Shown: positions 33,633-43,001, counted from the first letter of the stretch. The stretch is 64,000 nt of DNA from an uncultured Prevotella sp. (GCA_927910885.1 CAKMOD010000072.1:6778-70777); one strand, 5' to 3'. Notes: generated from the letters alone by a model not told the origin. Numbers and translations are program-made.

Positions 33633-35832
33633 ATCATTTATTAGTCTTGTGGGGCTTTGTGCTTTCACAGGACTTTTAAGTCCTACAGAAAGTATGGCAC
33701 AAAAGCAGTTCACTCTTGAGGATTTGAACTTTGGTGGCAAAAACTTCTACAACATGCGTCCTGAAGCACGTTATCTTACGTGGTGGGGAGGCAAGTTGGT
33801 ACGCCAAGACCTTAACAACTGTTCGTTGGTTGATTTGGTAACTGGTAAGGAAACACAGCTCTTCTCATTAGATGATATTAACAAGTGGGCAGGTTTATCT
33901 GCATCTGATGAGGTTGTTCGTCATCTCTATGGTGCTGAGTTCCCTTATGCTGACCGCTCTATTGTGAAGGTACAGAATGGTAATGAGGACTTATATATAG
34001 ATTTCCAAACGCAAAAACTTGTACAGCGTTTGAGTCGTCCAGCTGGTCTTCAGGCACGTGATTGGAATAAGGTGTCTGGTGCTACAGCCTTTGTTAAAGA
34101 CCATCAGTTATATGTTGCAGATGCAAAAGGCACAGAGCGTCAGTTAACAACTGATGGATCTGGCGATATTGTATATGGTCAGAGTGTACATCGTGATGAG
34201 TTCGGGATTGATGGTGGACTCTATTGGAGTCCAAAGGGAAACCGCTTAGCTTTCTATCGTATGGATCAAAGTATGGTTGCAGCCTACCCTCTCATTGATG
34301 TTCCTGAGTTGGAATGGAAACCAGAGAAGGGAGAGTCACGTGCAGCTAAGGTTGACCTTATTAAGTATCCTATGGTGGGTGAAACTTCTCATAAGGTAAC
34401 TGTAGGTGTGTATGACCTTACAACAGGTAAGACTGTATATCTTCAGGCTGGTGACCCAACCGACCGTTATTTTACAAACATCACATGGAGCCCAGACGAG
34501 AAGACAGTTTATATGTTTGAACTTAACCGCGATCAGAATGATTGCCGTTTGGTATCATATGATGCAACTACAGGTGCAAAGTTGAAAGAACTCTATCGTG
34601 AGACAGATACAAAGTATGTTGAGCCATGTCATCCTATTCAGTTCTTGCCATGGAATGAGAATGAATTTATCTTGCAGAGTCAGAAGGATGGTTATAATCA
34701 TCTTTACCTCTTCAATAAGGATGGACGTCAGCTTAAGCAGATTACAAGTGGCAAGTGGGTTGTAATGGAGGTACTTGGCTTTAATAGCAAGCAGAAGAGT
34801 ATTGTCTATGTTTCTAACGAGTGTCATCCTATTCAACGCAATGTTTGGCTTGTTAATGTAGCTTCCGGAAAGCGTACATTGCTTGATAATGGTCGTGGTT
34901 ATCATCATCCAAAGTTGAGCCAAGATGGTACTGCTATTATGGATAGCTACAGTGAACCATCTGTTCCTCGCAAGTATGAAATTATTAGTTTGAACGGTAA
35001 GCCACAGCGTCGTGATTACTTTGCATCTGCTAATCCATGGGAAGGATATACTGTTCCTGAATATTCAAATGGTTCGATAAAGGCTGCTGATGGTAAGACA
35101 GACTTATATTGGCGTATGGTGAAGCCTGTAAATTTCGACCCTAATAAGAAGTATCCTACAATTATATATGTCTATGGTGGCCCTCATGCTCATAATGTTG
35201 AGGCTTCATGGAACTGGGGTTCACGTGGTTGGGAGACCTACATGGCACAGAAAGGCTACCTACTCTTTATTCTTGATAATCGTGGTAGCGAACATCGTGG
35301 TAAGGAGTTTGAGCAGGCTACATTCCGTCATCTTGGTCAAGAGGAGATGAAAGATCAGATGGAAGGAGTTAAATACTTGAAGTCTCTTCCATACGTTGAT
35401 CAGAATCGTATGGGTGTTCATGGTTGGTCATTTGGTGGCTTCATGACAACGTCATTGGTTACCAATTATCCTGATGTCTTCAAGGTTGGTGTTGCAGGTG
35501 GTCCTGTTATGGATTGGAAGTGGTATGAAGTTATGTATGGAGAACGTTATATGGACACTCCAGAGACTAACCCAGAAGGATATGCACAGACATCACTCCT
35601 TACAAAGGCAAAGGACCTTAAAGGCAAACTTCAGATTATCACTGGCTTGAATGACCCTGTCGTTGTTCCTCAGCACTCTTACTCCTTCTTGAAGGCTTGT
35701 ATTGCTGCTGGCACACAACCAGACTTCTTCGTTTATCCAGGTGAGCCTCATAATATGCGTGGACATCAGAGTGTACACTTACATGAGCGCATTACAGAGT
35801 ACTTTGAAAATTATCTTAAGCCTATAAAATAG
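33622..35832 (+). CDS. Dipeptidyl peptidase IV, S9 family
   Basis: The 736-residue protein has a signal peptide ending TESMAQ (residues 1-23), a beta-propeller domain to about residue 480, and a C-terminal alpha/beta hydrolase domain. The Ser nucleophile is in HGWSFGGFMT, the Asp in GLNDPVV and the His in EPHNMRGHQ, the standard triad. It removes X-Pro or X-Ala dipeptides from peptides in the periplasm or at the surface, as in asaccharolytic oral Bacteroidales. The ATG at 33622 is used because a signal peptide starts there. It overlaps the methyltransferase stop by 11 bases. Confidence 0.93.
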   Translation: MKIKSFISLVGLCAFTGLLSPTESMAQKQFTLEDLNFGGKNFYNMRPEARYLTWWGGKLVRQDLNNCSLVDLVTGKETQLFSLDDINKWAGLSASDEVVRHLYGAEFPYADRSIVKVQNGNEDLYIDFQTQKLVQRLSRPAGLQARDWNKVSGATAFVKDHQLYVADAKGTERQLTTDGSGDIVYGQSVHRDEFGIDGGLYWSPKGNRLAFYRMDQSMVAAYPLIDVPELEWKPEKGESRAAKVDLIKYPMVGETSHKVTVGVYDLTTGKTVYLQAGDPTDRYFTNITWSPDEKTVYMFELNRDQNDCRLVSYDATTGAKLKELYRETDTKYVEPCHPIQFLPWNENEFILQSQKDGYNHLYLFNKDGRQLKQITSGKWVVMEVLGFNSKQKSIVYVSNECHPIQRNVWLVNVASGKRTLLDNGRGYHHPKLSQDGTAIMDSYSEPSVPRKYEIISLNGKPQRRDYFASANPWEGYTVPEYSNGSIKAADGKTDLYWRMVKPVNFDPNKKYPTIIYVYGGPHAHNVEASWNWGSRGWETYMAQKGYLLFILDNRGSEHRGKEFEQATFRHLGQEEMKDQMEGVKYLKSLPYVDQNRMGVHGWSFGGFMTTSLVTNYPDVFKVGVAGGPVMDWKWYEVMYGERYMDTPETNPEGYAQTSLLTKAKDLKGKLQIITGLNDPVVVPQHSYSFLKACIAAGTQPDFFVYPGEPHNMRGHQSVHLHERITEYFENYLKPIK

Positions 35833-35955
35833 GGTTTGGTGATAATCTAATAGTACGTTTTATTATTGCTTATAATCGCATCTAACAATTAATAAATACC
35901 CACGTGCAGCAAGTCTGCACTCCCCCTCCTTCATCGGAGGGGTGGGCTAAGCTTT

Positions 35956-37224
35956 ATGAGAATATTACTTTTAGGCAGCGGCGGTCGCGAACACGCCTTA
36001 GCATGGAAGATTGCACAGAGTGCAAAGTGTAGTAAACTCTTCATCGCACCAGGTAATGCTGGTACAGGAGCAGTTGGTAAGAACGTTGCAATCGGAGTAA
36101 ATGACTTTGATAAACTGAAGGACTTCGTTGTTGAAGAGAAGGTTGATATGGTAGTTGTCGGTCCTGAAGACCCATTGGTAAATGGTGTTTATGACTGCTT
36201 TAAGGATGACAGCCGCACAGCTAATATTCCTGTTATTGGTCCTTCAAAGGCTGGTGCTGTACTCGAAGGGTCTAAGGATTTTGCCAAAGCTTTCATGAAA
36301 CGCCATAATATTCCAACAGCTGCTTACGAAACATTCGATGGTACTACTATTGAAGAGGGTATGCGCTTCCTCGAGACGCTTAAAGCTCCTTATGTGTTGA
36401 AAGCTGATGGCTTGGCTGCTGGTAAGGGTGTTCTTATTCTTCCAACGCTTGAAGAAGCTAAGAAAGAATTGCGTGAAATGCTTGGAGGTATGTTTGGTAA
36501 CGCCTCTGCAAAGGTTGTTATTGAGGAGTTCCTTTCTGGTATTGAGTGTTCGGTATTTGTTCTTACCGATGGTACAAACTATCAGATTTTGCCAGAAGCA
36601 AAGGATTATAAACGCATTGGTGAGCATGATACGGGCTTGAATACTGGTGGTATGGGTAGTGTTACTCCTGTTCCATTTGCTACTAAGGAATGGATGGCAA
36701 AGGTAGAAGAGCGTATTATTCGTCCTACTGTTGATGGCTTGAAGGCTGAGAGTATTGACTATAAAGGCTTTATCTTCTTTGGCTTGATTAATGTTGATGG
36801 CGAACCAATGGTTATTGAGTATAACTGTCGTATGGGTGATCCAGAGACAGAAAGTGTCATGTTACGTCTAAAGAGTGACATCGTAGACCTCTTTGAAGGA
36901 GTTGCTGAGGGTAATCTCGACCAGCGACAGGTTGAGTTTGACTCACGTTCTGCTGTCTGCGTAATGCTCGTTAGTGGTGGTTATCCAGAAGAGTATGTGA
37001 AAGGTTATCCAATCACAGGACTTGATAAGATAGAAGGCTCTGTAGTCTTCCATAGTGGTACAGCTGTGAAGGATGGACAGGTTGTTACTGCTGGTGGTCG
37101 TGTAATTGCTGTTTCTTCTTATGGTGAGAATAAAGAAGAAGCATTAAAGAAGAGTTTTGCAGAAGCTCAGAAGATTGAATTTACGGATAAATACTTTAGA
37201 AGAGACATAGGTCAAGACCTATAG
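35956..37224 (+). CDS. purD: Phosphoribosylamine-glycine ligase (GAR synthetase)
   Basis: The 422-residue ATP-grasp enzyme makes GAR from phosphoribosylamine, glycine and ATP, the second step of purine synthesis. It starts MRILLLGSGGREHALAWKIA, the PurD signature. KADGLAAGKGVL and DYKRIGEHDTGLNTGGMGSVTP are ATP-grasp and substrate segments, and YNCRMGDPETE is near residue 290. The length is normal. The 123-base gap upstream holds a C-rich hairpin (about 35920-35946) that may end the DPP gene. It is not next to the other pur genes in the window. Confidence 0.95.
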   Translation: MRILLLGSGGREHALAWKIAQSAKCSKLFIAPGNAGTGAVGKNVAIGVNDFDKLKDFVVEEKVDMVVVGPEDPLVNGVYDCFKDDSRTANIPVIGPSKAGAVLEGSKDFAKAFMKRHNIPTAAYETFDGTTIEEGMRFLETLKAPYVLKADGLAAGKGVLILPTLEEAKKELREMLGGMFGNASAKVVIEEFLSGIECSVFVLTDGTNYQILPEAKDYKRIGEHDTGLNTGGMGSVTPVPFATKEWMAKVEERIIRPTVDGLKAESIDYKGFIFFGLINVDGEPMVIEYNCRMGDPETESVMLRLKSDIVDLFEGVAEGNLDQRQVEFDSRSAVCVMLVSGGYPEEYVKGYPITGLDKIEGSVVFHSGTAVKDGQVVTAGGRVIAVSSYGENKEEALKKSFAEAQKIEFTDKYFRRDIGQDL

Positions 37225-37311
37225 CCTTATCTTCTTGAAGGAAAGGAGATAGCTATAAGATGTCTATTGTATAACAATATTAATTACGGCTATCTCCGTA
37301 TATCATCTATT

Positions 37312-38256
37312 ATGCAACAGAAACGCATTCAAAATCGAATAGCAGAAAGCCGCTGGACACAAGCATACGTTGTCTCAGCGGCTACTCTTGTATGGGTTAT
37401 TGCGGGGTTATATAATCTTGCAGTAATAGTACCAGGTATATGCCTCTTGCTGTCTACCTATCTTATGATGGAGCTGAATAATGCCAATGCGCTTATTCGT
37501 ATCTATAGTAGAATGGTGTCATGTTCGTTCTTAGTCTTTGCGACTATGGCGACCTTTATGTTCCCATCTATTCAGGCTGCTATCATTATGTTGGGCTTTG
37601 TAGGCTTCTATACTTTTGCTTTTCGATGCTATCAAGACACACATGCGCCAGGATGGACTTTCTATGCATTCTTCTGTATAGGTATGGCGAGTATAGTATG
37701 GGTACAAACTCTTTTCTATCTCCCTATACTTTGGGTCATTATGCGTACCAATATTCTGTCGATGAGTCCTCGCAATTTTGTTGCATCTATTCTTGGTATC
37801 ATCCTTCCTTATTGGTTCTATGCAGGATACTTGGCTGTTAAGGGAGATATTACTATACTCTTAAACCATTTCGCTAAGATTGCAGTATTTAGTGAGCCTT
37901 TCAATTTTAAGTTATTAAGTTTTAATCAAATACTGACTTTATCATTTGTATTGGTATGCGCTGTGATTGGCATTGTGCATTTCATGAATCAAAAGCGCAA
38001 TGATAATATTCGTACACGTTTGTTCTATCAGATATTTATAACAGTAGATCTTGCAACAATCGTCTTTTTGTTTCTTCAACCTCAGCATTATGAAGCATTG
38101 CTGAGTGTGTTGATTGTAACTACAGCACCGCTAATTGCACATTTCTTTGCACTTACACGTACAAGGATAACTAACTGGATGTTTCTCATCCTTTCTTATT
38201 CAGCTATCATTATCACCCTACTCAACTTATGGATTCTCTTACACAATTACTTGTAG
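37312..38256 (+). CDS. Polytopic membrane protein of unknown function
   Basis: The 314-residue protein has about nine or ten hydrophobic segments, starting near residue 19 and ending with the C-terminal helix WMFLILSYSAIIITLLNLWI. It has no recognisable catalytic motif and no named family I can assign. The ATG at 37312 is preferred to an in-frame TTG at 37267. Its last 28 bases overlap the next membrane-protein gene, so the two are co-transcribed and probably coupled. It starts 87 bases after purD. Confidence 0.7.
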   Translation: MQQKRIQNRIAESRWTQAYVVSAATLVWVIAGLYNLAVIVPGICLLLSTYLMMELNNANALIRIYSRMVSCSFLVFATMATFMFPSIQAAIIMLGFVGFYTFAFRCYQDTHAPGWTFYAFFCIGMASIVWVQTLFYLPILWVIMRTNILSMSPRNFVASILGIILPYWFYAGYLAVKGDITILLNHFAKIAVFSEPFNFKLLSFNQILTLSFVLVCAVIGIVHFMNQKRNDNIRTRLFYQIFITVDLATIVFLFLQPQHYEALLSVLIVTTAPLIAHFFALTRTRITNWMFLILSYSAIIITLLNLWILLHNYL

Positions 38257-38681
38257 ACTATGGCTATTGGGGAATGTTTTTATCGGCATTCCTTGCAGGA
38301 AGTGTTTTACCTTTTAGTAGTGAGGCGGTAATGCTCGGTTTGCTTGCAGCTGGCGTAGATCCTGTCCTATTACTTGTTTATGGTAGTATAGGCAACGTTT
38401 TGGGAGGAATGCTGAATTATGGTCTTGGTAGATTAGGCAAACTGGAATGGCTTGAGCGTTATTTCCGAGTGAAGCAAGAGTCGTTAGACAGAGCTTATCG
38501 CTTTATGGGCGGACATGGTGCATGGATGGGATTTTTTGCTTTTCTTCCTATCCTTGGTAGTGCCATCACCATTGTTTTAGGACTTACACGTGCAAATATT
38601 GCTTTGTCCGTGTTAAGTATTACAATAGGTAAAGTACTGCGTTATGCAGCTTTGATTTGGGGTGCATCTTCCCTATTTTAA
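38229..38681 (+). CDS. yqaA: YqaA-type (DedA-like) small membrane protein
   Basis: The 150-residue protein fits the YqaA family of the VTT/DedA superfamily. It has LVDYGYWGMFLSAFLAGSVLPFSSEAVMLG at the N-terminus (hydrophobic re-entrant region with a conserved Glu), GNVLGGMLNYGLGRLG, then FFAFLPILGSAITIVLGL and a C-terminal membrane segment. DedA relatives move or flip membrane lipids, but the substrate here is unknown. It overlaps the upstream membrane protein by 28 bases. A hairpin at 38688-38724 follows. Confidence 0.82.
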   Translation: MDSLTQLLVDYGYWGMFLSAFLAGSVLPFSSEAVMLGLLAAGVDPVLLLVYGSIGNVLGGMLNYGLGRLGKLEWLERYFRVKQESLDRAYRFMGGHGAWMGFFAFLPILGSAITIVLGLTRANIALSVLSITIGKVLRYAALIWGASSLF

Positions 38682-38687
38682 TTAGTT

Positions 38688-38724
38688 GTTTCCTATAAAG
38701 ATTGTTTTTCTCTTTATCGGAAAC
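38688..38724 (+). terminator. Hairpin after yqaA-type gene
   Basis: GTTTCC-t-ATAAAGA pairs with TCTTTAT-c-GGAAAC, with a T-rich loop, 7 bases after the stop codon. Confidence 0.6.
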
Positions 38725-38831
38725 GACTACTACCTAATATAACTCAAGCAGCATACTCCCCTATGTTGTATCTCATTTAATGTTATGTTGTCTTTTCAAT
38801 GGGAATATACTGTAAACATTTTAGTGCTTAG

Positions 38832-38880
38832 CACCATTGGTGTTAACTATAAACACTATATGTGCTGGGCACTAACACGA
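38832..38880 (+). repeat. Family B CAC-N5-GTG 22-bp array, copy B4
   Basis: Units start at 38832 (CACCATTGGTGTT), 38854 (CACTATATGTGCT) and 38876 (CAC only), at exact 22-base steps. This is the one copy that lies between two rightward genes. Confidence 0.7.
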
Positions 38881-39089
38881 AGATAAAAAAGGGTAAGATA
38901 GAGTCATTAAGGTCAATATAAGAAATGTTAGATATATAGGAATCGCTTACTCATATAGTATTTCCAGATAACACTAATAGGAAATAATCTCTCTTATTTT
39001 CAATTAATAGAAAGTTATTTGATACTCATAACGTTTTTAAAAGCGAAAAACTTTCTTCTCAAGAACTGGTTATATTCAAAAATTATTTT

Positions 39090-39097
39090 TATCTTTG
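39090..39097 (+). promoter_or_regulatory. Promoter -7 box for fhs
   Basis: TATCTTTG is an exact -7 box, 31 bases upstream of the ATG at 39128. Confidence 0.6.
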
Positions 39098-39127
39098 CGA
39101 TTATAACTTTATAAAAAGAATATAACT

Positions 39128-40795
39128 ATGAAATCTGACATCGAAATTGCACGTTCATGTAACATGAAGCCAATAGAGGAAGTAGCAGCTACGGTCGGTA
39201 TTCCAGCTGATGCTTTGGAGCATTATGGTAAGTATATGGCGAAAGTTCCTCTTTCGCTAATAAATGAAGAGCGAGTTGCTTGCAACCGCCTTATTCTTGT
39301 TAGTTCAATCTCTCCTACCCGTGCTGGTATTGGTAAAACTACAGTTAGTATTGGTTTGTCAATGGCGTTAAACCGCATAGGTAAGCGTTCTGTTCTTGCC
39401 CTACGAGAGCCAAGTCTTGGTCCTTGCTTTGGAATGAAGGGCGGTGCTGCTGGTGGTGGATACGCTCAGGTTGTACCAATGGAGAAGATTAACCTCCACT
39501 TTACTGGTGACTTCCATGCTATTACGAGTGCACACAATATGATTGCAGCCTTGCTTGATAACTATATTTATCAGCATCGCAGCGAAGGATTTACATTAAA
39601 ACAAATTCTTTGGAGGCGTGTCTTGGACGTAAATGATCGTAGTCTTCGTAACATCGTTACAGGACTTGGAGCGTCTACTGATGGTCTACCAACACAGTCT
39701 GGCTTTGATATTACGCCAGCAAGTGAGATTATGGCAGCATTGTGTCTTGCCGACAGTGAGCAAGACCTTCGTCGTCGTATTGAGAATATGGTTTTGGGTA
39801 TCACTTTTGACGATAAACCGTTTAGAGTACGCGATCTTGGTGTAGCTGGTGCAATAACAGTTCTGTTAATGGATGCTATTAAGCCAAATCTTGTTCAGAC
39901 ACTTGAGGGAACACCAGCCTTTGTTCATGGTGGACCATTTGCGAATATCGCCCATGGCTGTAACAGTTTAGTTGCAACTAAGATGGCTATGTCATTGAGT
40001 GATTACGCTATTACTGAGGCAGGATTCGGTGCAGACCTTGGTGCAGAGAAGTTCTTGGATATCAAGTGTCGTAAAGCAGAAATCCATCCTCGTGCTACAG
40101 TTCTTGTTTCAACTTTACGTGGTTTGAAGATGCATGGTGGCCTTGTTGATGGTGCATCACATGAGCAAGAGCGTCAAGCACTTGTGGACGGCTTTGCTAA
40201 TCTTGATCGTCATGTTGAGAATATGCAACGCTTTGGTCAGCCTGTGATTGTTACACTGAACCGATATGGTGATGATACAGAGGAAGAAATCGCACTTCTC
40301 GCTGAACATTGTAAGATGTTGGGCGTAGGCTTTGCAGAAAACAATGTGTTCTTGAAAGGTGGCGAAGGTGCTGAAGATCTGGCTCGTCTCGTTGTTGAAA
40401 CAATTGATAAGCAAGGGGCAAAGGATATCAAGATGACTTATGCTGATAAGGATAGTATTGAAGAGAAAGTAAATAAGATTGCTAAAAATATCTATGGTGC
40501 TCGCTCTGTTATCCTTAATAAGTCTGCTCAAAATAAACTTGCACGCATTAAATCATGGGGAATGGATAAGTTCCCTGTCTGCATTGCTAAGACACAATTC
40601 TCATTCAGCGAAGACCCTAAGCAGGTGGGTGTAGCAAAGAATTTTGATATCACCATTCGTGACTTTGTTATCAATGGAGGTTCAGAGATGATTGTTGCTA
40701 TTGCTGGTGAGATTATGCGTATGCCAGGTTTACCTAAGGTTCCTCAAGCTGAAAAGATAGATATTGTTCGTGGTCAGATAGAAGGTTTGGCTTAA
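39128..40795 (+). CDS. fhs: Formate-tetrahydrofolate ligase
   Basis: The 555-residue ATP-dependent enzyme makes 10-formyl-THF from formate, feeding purine synthesis and one-carbon metabolism. It has the P-loop SPTRAGIGKTTVSIGL near residues 62-77, GGAAGGGYAQVVPMEKINLHFTGD, and EAGFGADLGAEKFLDIKCR. The length is normal for Fhs (about 555). It stands alone between a good promoter and a nested-hairpin terminator. ftcD at the other end of the window also feeds the folate one-carbon pool. Confidence 0.95.
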   Translation: MKSDIEIARSCNMKPIEEVAATVGIPADALEHYGKYMAKVPLSLINEERVACNRLILVSSISPTRAGIGKTTVSIGLSMALNRIGKRSVLALREPSLGPCFGMKGGAAGGGYAQVVPMEKINLHFTGDFHAITSAHNMIAALLDNYIYQHRSEGFTLKQILWRRVLDVNDRSLRNIVTGLGASTDGLPTQSGFDITPASEIMAALCLADSEQDLRRRIENMVLGITFDDKPFRVRDLGVAGAITVLLMDAIKPNLVQTLEGTPAFVHGGPFANIAHGCNSLVATKMAMSLSDYAITEAGFGADLGAEKFLDIKCRKAEIHPRATVLVSTLRGLKMHGGLVDGASHEQERQALVDGFANLDRHVENMQRFGQPVIVTLNRYGDDTEEEIALLAEHCKMLGVGFAENNVFLKGGEGAEDLARLVVETIDKQGAKDIKMTYADKDSIEEKVNKIAKNIYGARSVILNKSAQNKLARIKSWGMDKFPVCIAKTQFSFSEDPKQVGVAKNFDITIRDFVINGGSEMIVAIAGEIMRMPGLPKVPQAEKIDIVRGQIEGLA

Positions 40796-40823
40796 CAAAT
40801 ATCATTAGTTTCGATTAATTCAC

Positions 40824-40869
40824 AACTTGTCCAGTTTTATAGGAGCATCCTATACATCCTGGACAAGTT
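40824..40869 (+). terminator. Nested-hairpin terminator of fhs
   Basis: AACTTGTCCAG pairs with CTGGACAAGTT, and within the loop ATAGGAGCATCCTAT is itself a dyad. A TT run follows. Confidence 0.75.
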
Positions 40870-40929
40870 TCCTCTTGACACAAGATATTTCTATTATCAG
40901 ATAAAACTTAGGCTGTTAACGAAAGCATT

Positions 40930-41364
40930 ATGAAAAAAAAGACAATACTACTAATCTTCTTTTCTGTTATCCTTATTGGTGCAATTATTTGGTGTGTCAA
41001 TGCACCTTACCGTGAGGTAAATTTAAATGATAACTTACAGACAATTCAGAAATCAGAAACTTGTATCTCTGTCCATGAATTATATAAGGATAAAGAATGG
41101 GATACGATGATTGTTATTAAGCCTTATGATAATCATACTGCTTCTGATGAGAAAATAGATATGGGCTATGCTGGAGATAGAGATGCTATCCTTGATAATA
41201 CTTTATTCGATAGTATCTGTACGCTTCTCTTTATAAAAGATAACAAGCTTGTTGCCTTTTCAAGCATTTATCGTAATGTAATCGATTTTAATTCACTGGG
41301 CAAAACAACCTATAACGGCACAGACAAAATTCGTATTATTAATAAAATTGCAACAGATTGCTGA
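40930..41364 (+). CDS. Small membrane-anchored protein of unknown function
   Basis: The 144-residue protein begins MKKKTILLIFFSVILIGAIIW, one membrane helix or uncleaved signal anchor. A polar domain follows, probably periplasmic. I recognise no family. It overlaps nothing and converges with the GH25 copy 2 gene, whose stop is 19 bases away. No promoter box is clear, so it may be expressed from fhs read-through or a weak local promoter. Confidence 0.6.
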   Translation: MKKKTILLIFFSVILIGAIIWCVNAPYREVNLNDNLQTIQKSETCISVHELYKDKEWDTMIVIKPYDNHTASDEKIDMGYAGDRDAILDNTLFDSICTLLFIKDNKLVAFSSIYRNVIDFNSLGKTTYNGTDKIRIINKIATDC

Positions 41365-41382
41365 TTTAATCGGAACAATCTT

Positions 41383-42174
41383 TTATTTTGGCATCTTGAA
41401 ATCATCTACGGATACACCTTCACGTAGCTGGTTAATGTCTACGTATGTCCATATTCCACGCACTCTTCCACGCTTACTTGACTGCCATATATCATATTTT
41501 GTGTCAGGTAGTTGTGGAGGAAGATTATAGTTTGCAATGAATAATCGGTAACGGTTAAACTCTGGATAGAGGTTCAGATGATAATAAGCTTCATTGGTGT
41601 AAATCATTGGAGAATGTCCTGTTCGTTCCTTAATTAATCGGATAAATTCTGCAAGATTCTTCTGAATGATGTCACGTTTCCAATTACGTGTTCCATCCTT
41701 TTCTATGTCAACAAGTAGTAATAAGTCTTGCTGACTAAGGTCTATATTAGCAAGAAAATTGTCTACCTGACGCTCCATGGAGGTTCGATAAGTCAGAAAG
41801 TGGTAAGAGCCTACTAATAAGCCTCTTTCTTTTGCTGCCTTAAAGTTCTTCTTATATAGTGGGTCGACGATAGAACTACCCTCTGTAGCTTTAATATAGA
41901 CAAAACGTAGTTGCGGATTCTCTTCCACCAACTCATCCCAATGTATCTTCCCTTGATGGCGTGAAATGTCAAGTCCATCAAAGTCTTTAGTGTATGGCCC
42001 TTTGGTCATATCACGATAAGGCCATTGGTCACTGACTACAGAGCGAGGTTTGCGCCATGGTTTCAGGTCGATGATAAGAATAACTATCAGTACCGCTAAA
42101 GCAGCACAGACCCACCACCAAATACTATATTTATTGCGCGTTTGCTTTTTGCGCCTACGTTTACGCTTTATCAT
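41383..42174 (-). CDS. GH25 lysozyme, membrane-anchored, copy 2
   Basis: The 263-residue protein has a very basic start (KRKRRRKKQTRNK) and one membrane helix at about residues 16-40, then the GH25 barrel. It has FDGLDISRHQGKIHWDEL, FVYIKATEGSS, GSYHFLTYRTS, the catalytic LVDIEKDG (DxE, near residue 160), and IWQSSKRGRVRGIWTYVDIN. It is clearly paralogous to the gene at 30209-30922. The difference is the anchor: copy 1 has a short signal segment, while copy 2 has a signal-anchor helix and probably stays in the inner membrane facing the periplasm. Confidence 0.9.
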   Translation of the reverse strand: MIKRKRRRKKQTRNKYSIWWWVCAALAVLIVILIIDLKPWRKPRSVVSDQWPYRDMTKGPYTKDFDGLDISRHQGKIHWDELVEENPQLRFVYIKATEGSSIVDPLYKKNFKAAKERGLLVGSYHFLTYRTSMERQVDNFLANIDLSQQDLLLLVDIEKDGTRNWKRDIIQKNLAEFIRLIKERTGHSPMIYTNEAYYHLNLYPEFNRYRLFIANYNLPPQLPDTKYDIWQSSKRGRVRGIWTYVDINQLREGVSVDDFKMPK

Positions 42175-42268
42175 TTATTGTTTTAATTTATTGAGTCTGT
42201 ATGGATTATTAAGCTTATTAGCGGCGATAAGCCTAATTAATATGCTTTTTAAAGACTTAAAATCATCA

Positions 42269-42276
42269 CAAAGGTA
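42269..42276 (-). promoter_or_regulatory. Promoter -7 box for GH25 copy 2
   Basis: On the minus strand it reads TACCTTTG, matching TAnnTTTG, 95 bases upstream of the start codon. Confidence 0.5.
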
Positions 42277-42432
42277 AACATTCTTTTTCAATGCTACAAA
42301 TTGCTTATACCGCAAAAACAGCATGATTTCATCGACTTTTAGTAGTAAAAGACTATTGTTAGGTATAGTAGTTGTTCATTCCAAACTTTATATATTAAAT
42401 GTTAAAGTGTTGTATATCAGGAATATTTTTTG

Positions 42433-42440
42433 TAACTTTG
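42433..42440 (+). promoter_or_regulatory. Promoter -7 box for SLT-like gene
   Basis: TAACTTTG matches TAnnTTTG, about 109 bases upstream of the ATG at 42549, which leaves a leader of about 100 bases. Confidence 0.55.
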
Positions 42441-42548
42441 CAGCGTTAATATGAAACTGAGGCGTGGTGATAACTCATTCTCACATAAGAACACGCCGTA
42501 GAGAGTAGCTCTATTGACTTACTCTTCCAAGGTTTCGGAAATTTTTTA

Positions 42549-42968
42549 ATGATGAGAATTTTAAAAGTAGTAAGTATTTGTTTCTTAATGATTTTTGCTT
42601 CACATGTTGAAGTGTCTGCCAAAAATGGTGGCTTTGATTGGGAACCAGTAATGAATGCAATCATTCAAATCGAAAGCAAGGGTAATCCTGCAGCCGTAAA
42701 TGGTCCTTATGTTGGTGTACTTCAGATTTCTCCTATTTTGGTAAAGGAGTGTAACAACATTCTGAAAAGTACTGGTAGCAGTAAGCGTTATTCACTGTCT
42801 GATCGTTTTAATGCTACAAAGTCAAAGGAAATGTTTGTGATTATCCAGAGTTTCCACAATCCATTGAACAGTGTTGAGAAAGCTATCCGCTTATGGAGCG
42901 GTGGTATTCGATACAATGTTGCAAAGACACAAGCTTATTTTCGCAAAGTAATGCGTCACATGAACTAA
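42549..42968 (+). CDS. Small secreted SLT-like (lysozyme-fold) protein
   Basis: The 139-residue protein has a signal peptide ending EVSAK at about residue 25. The region IIQIESKGNPAAVNGPYVGVLQIS resembles the catalytic-Glu segment of soluble lytic transglycosylases and goose-type lysozymes (Glu in QIESKGNP, then Gly-x-x-Gln-Ile). A later SVEKAIRLWSGG corresponds to the conserved ALAxYNxG-like segment. At about 115 mature residues it is very short for the family. Peptidoglycan cleavage is likely but inferred. A terminator follows at 43002-43044. Confidence 0.75.
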   Translation: MMRILKVVSICFLMIFASHVEVSAKNGGFDWEPVMNAIIQIESKGNPAAVNGPYVGVLQISPILVKECNNILKSTGSSKRYSLSDRFNATKSKEMFVIIQSFHNPLNSVEKAIRLWSGGIRYNVAKTQAYFRKVMRHMN

Positions 42969-43001
42969 TAAGCACAACAATTATTTAAGAATCCTCTTAT
43001 T

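Larger units (their letters stand above)
38682..39127. other. Intergenic region (446 bp) between yqaA and fhs
   Basis: No gene is seen. The region holds the hairpin at 38688-38724, family B copy B4 at 38832-38880, AT-rich DNA, and the fhs promoter box at 39090-39097. Confidence 0.6.
42175..42548. other. Divergent intergenic region (374 bp) with structured leader
   Basis: The region holds the two divergent promoter boxes and, from about 42447 to 42548, the leader of the SLT-like gene. The leader contains the stem GGCGTG / CACGCC and a possible 16-codon reading frame at 42450-42500. No family A or B repeat is present. Confidence 0.5.

Noticed and set aside
35920..35946. C-rich hairpin upstream of purD as a riboswitch
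   Set aside because: The stem is short, lies next to the start, and matches no purine or other riboswitch pattern I know. It may just end the DPP gene transcript.
30209..42174. GH25 lysozymes as prophage lysins
   Set aside because: No holin, portal, terminase, tail or integrase gene is near either copy, and the neighbours are housekeeping genes.
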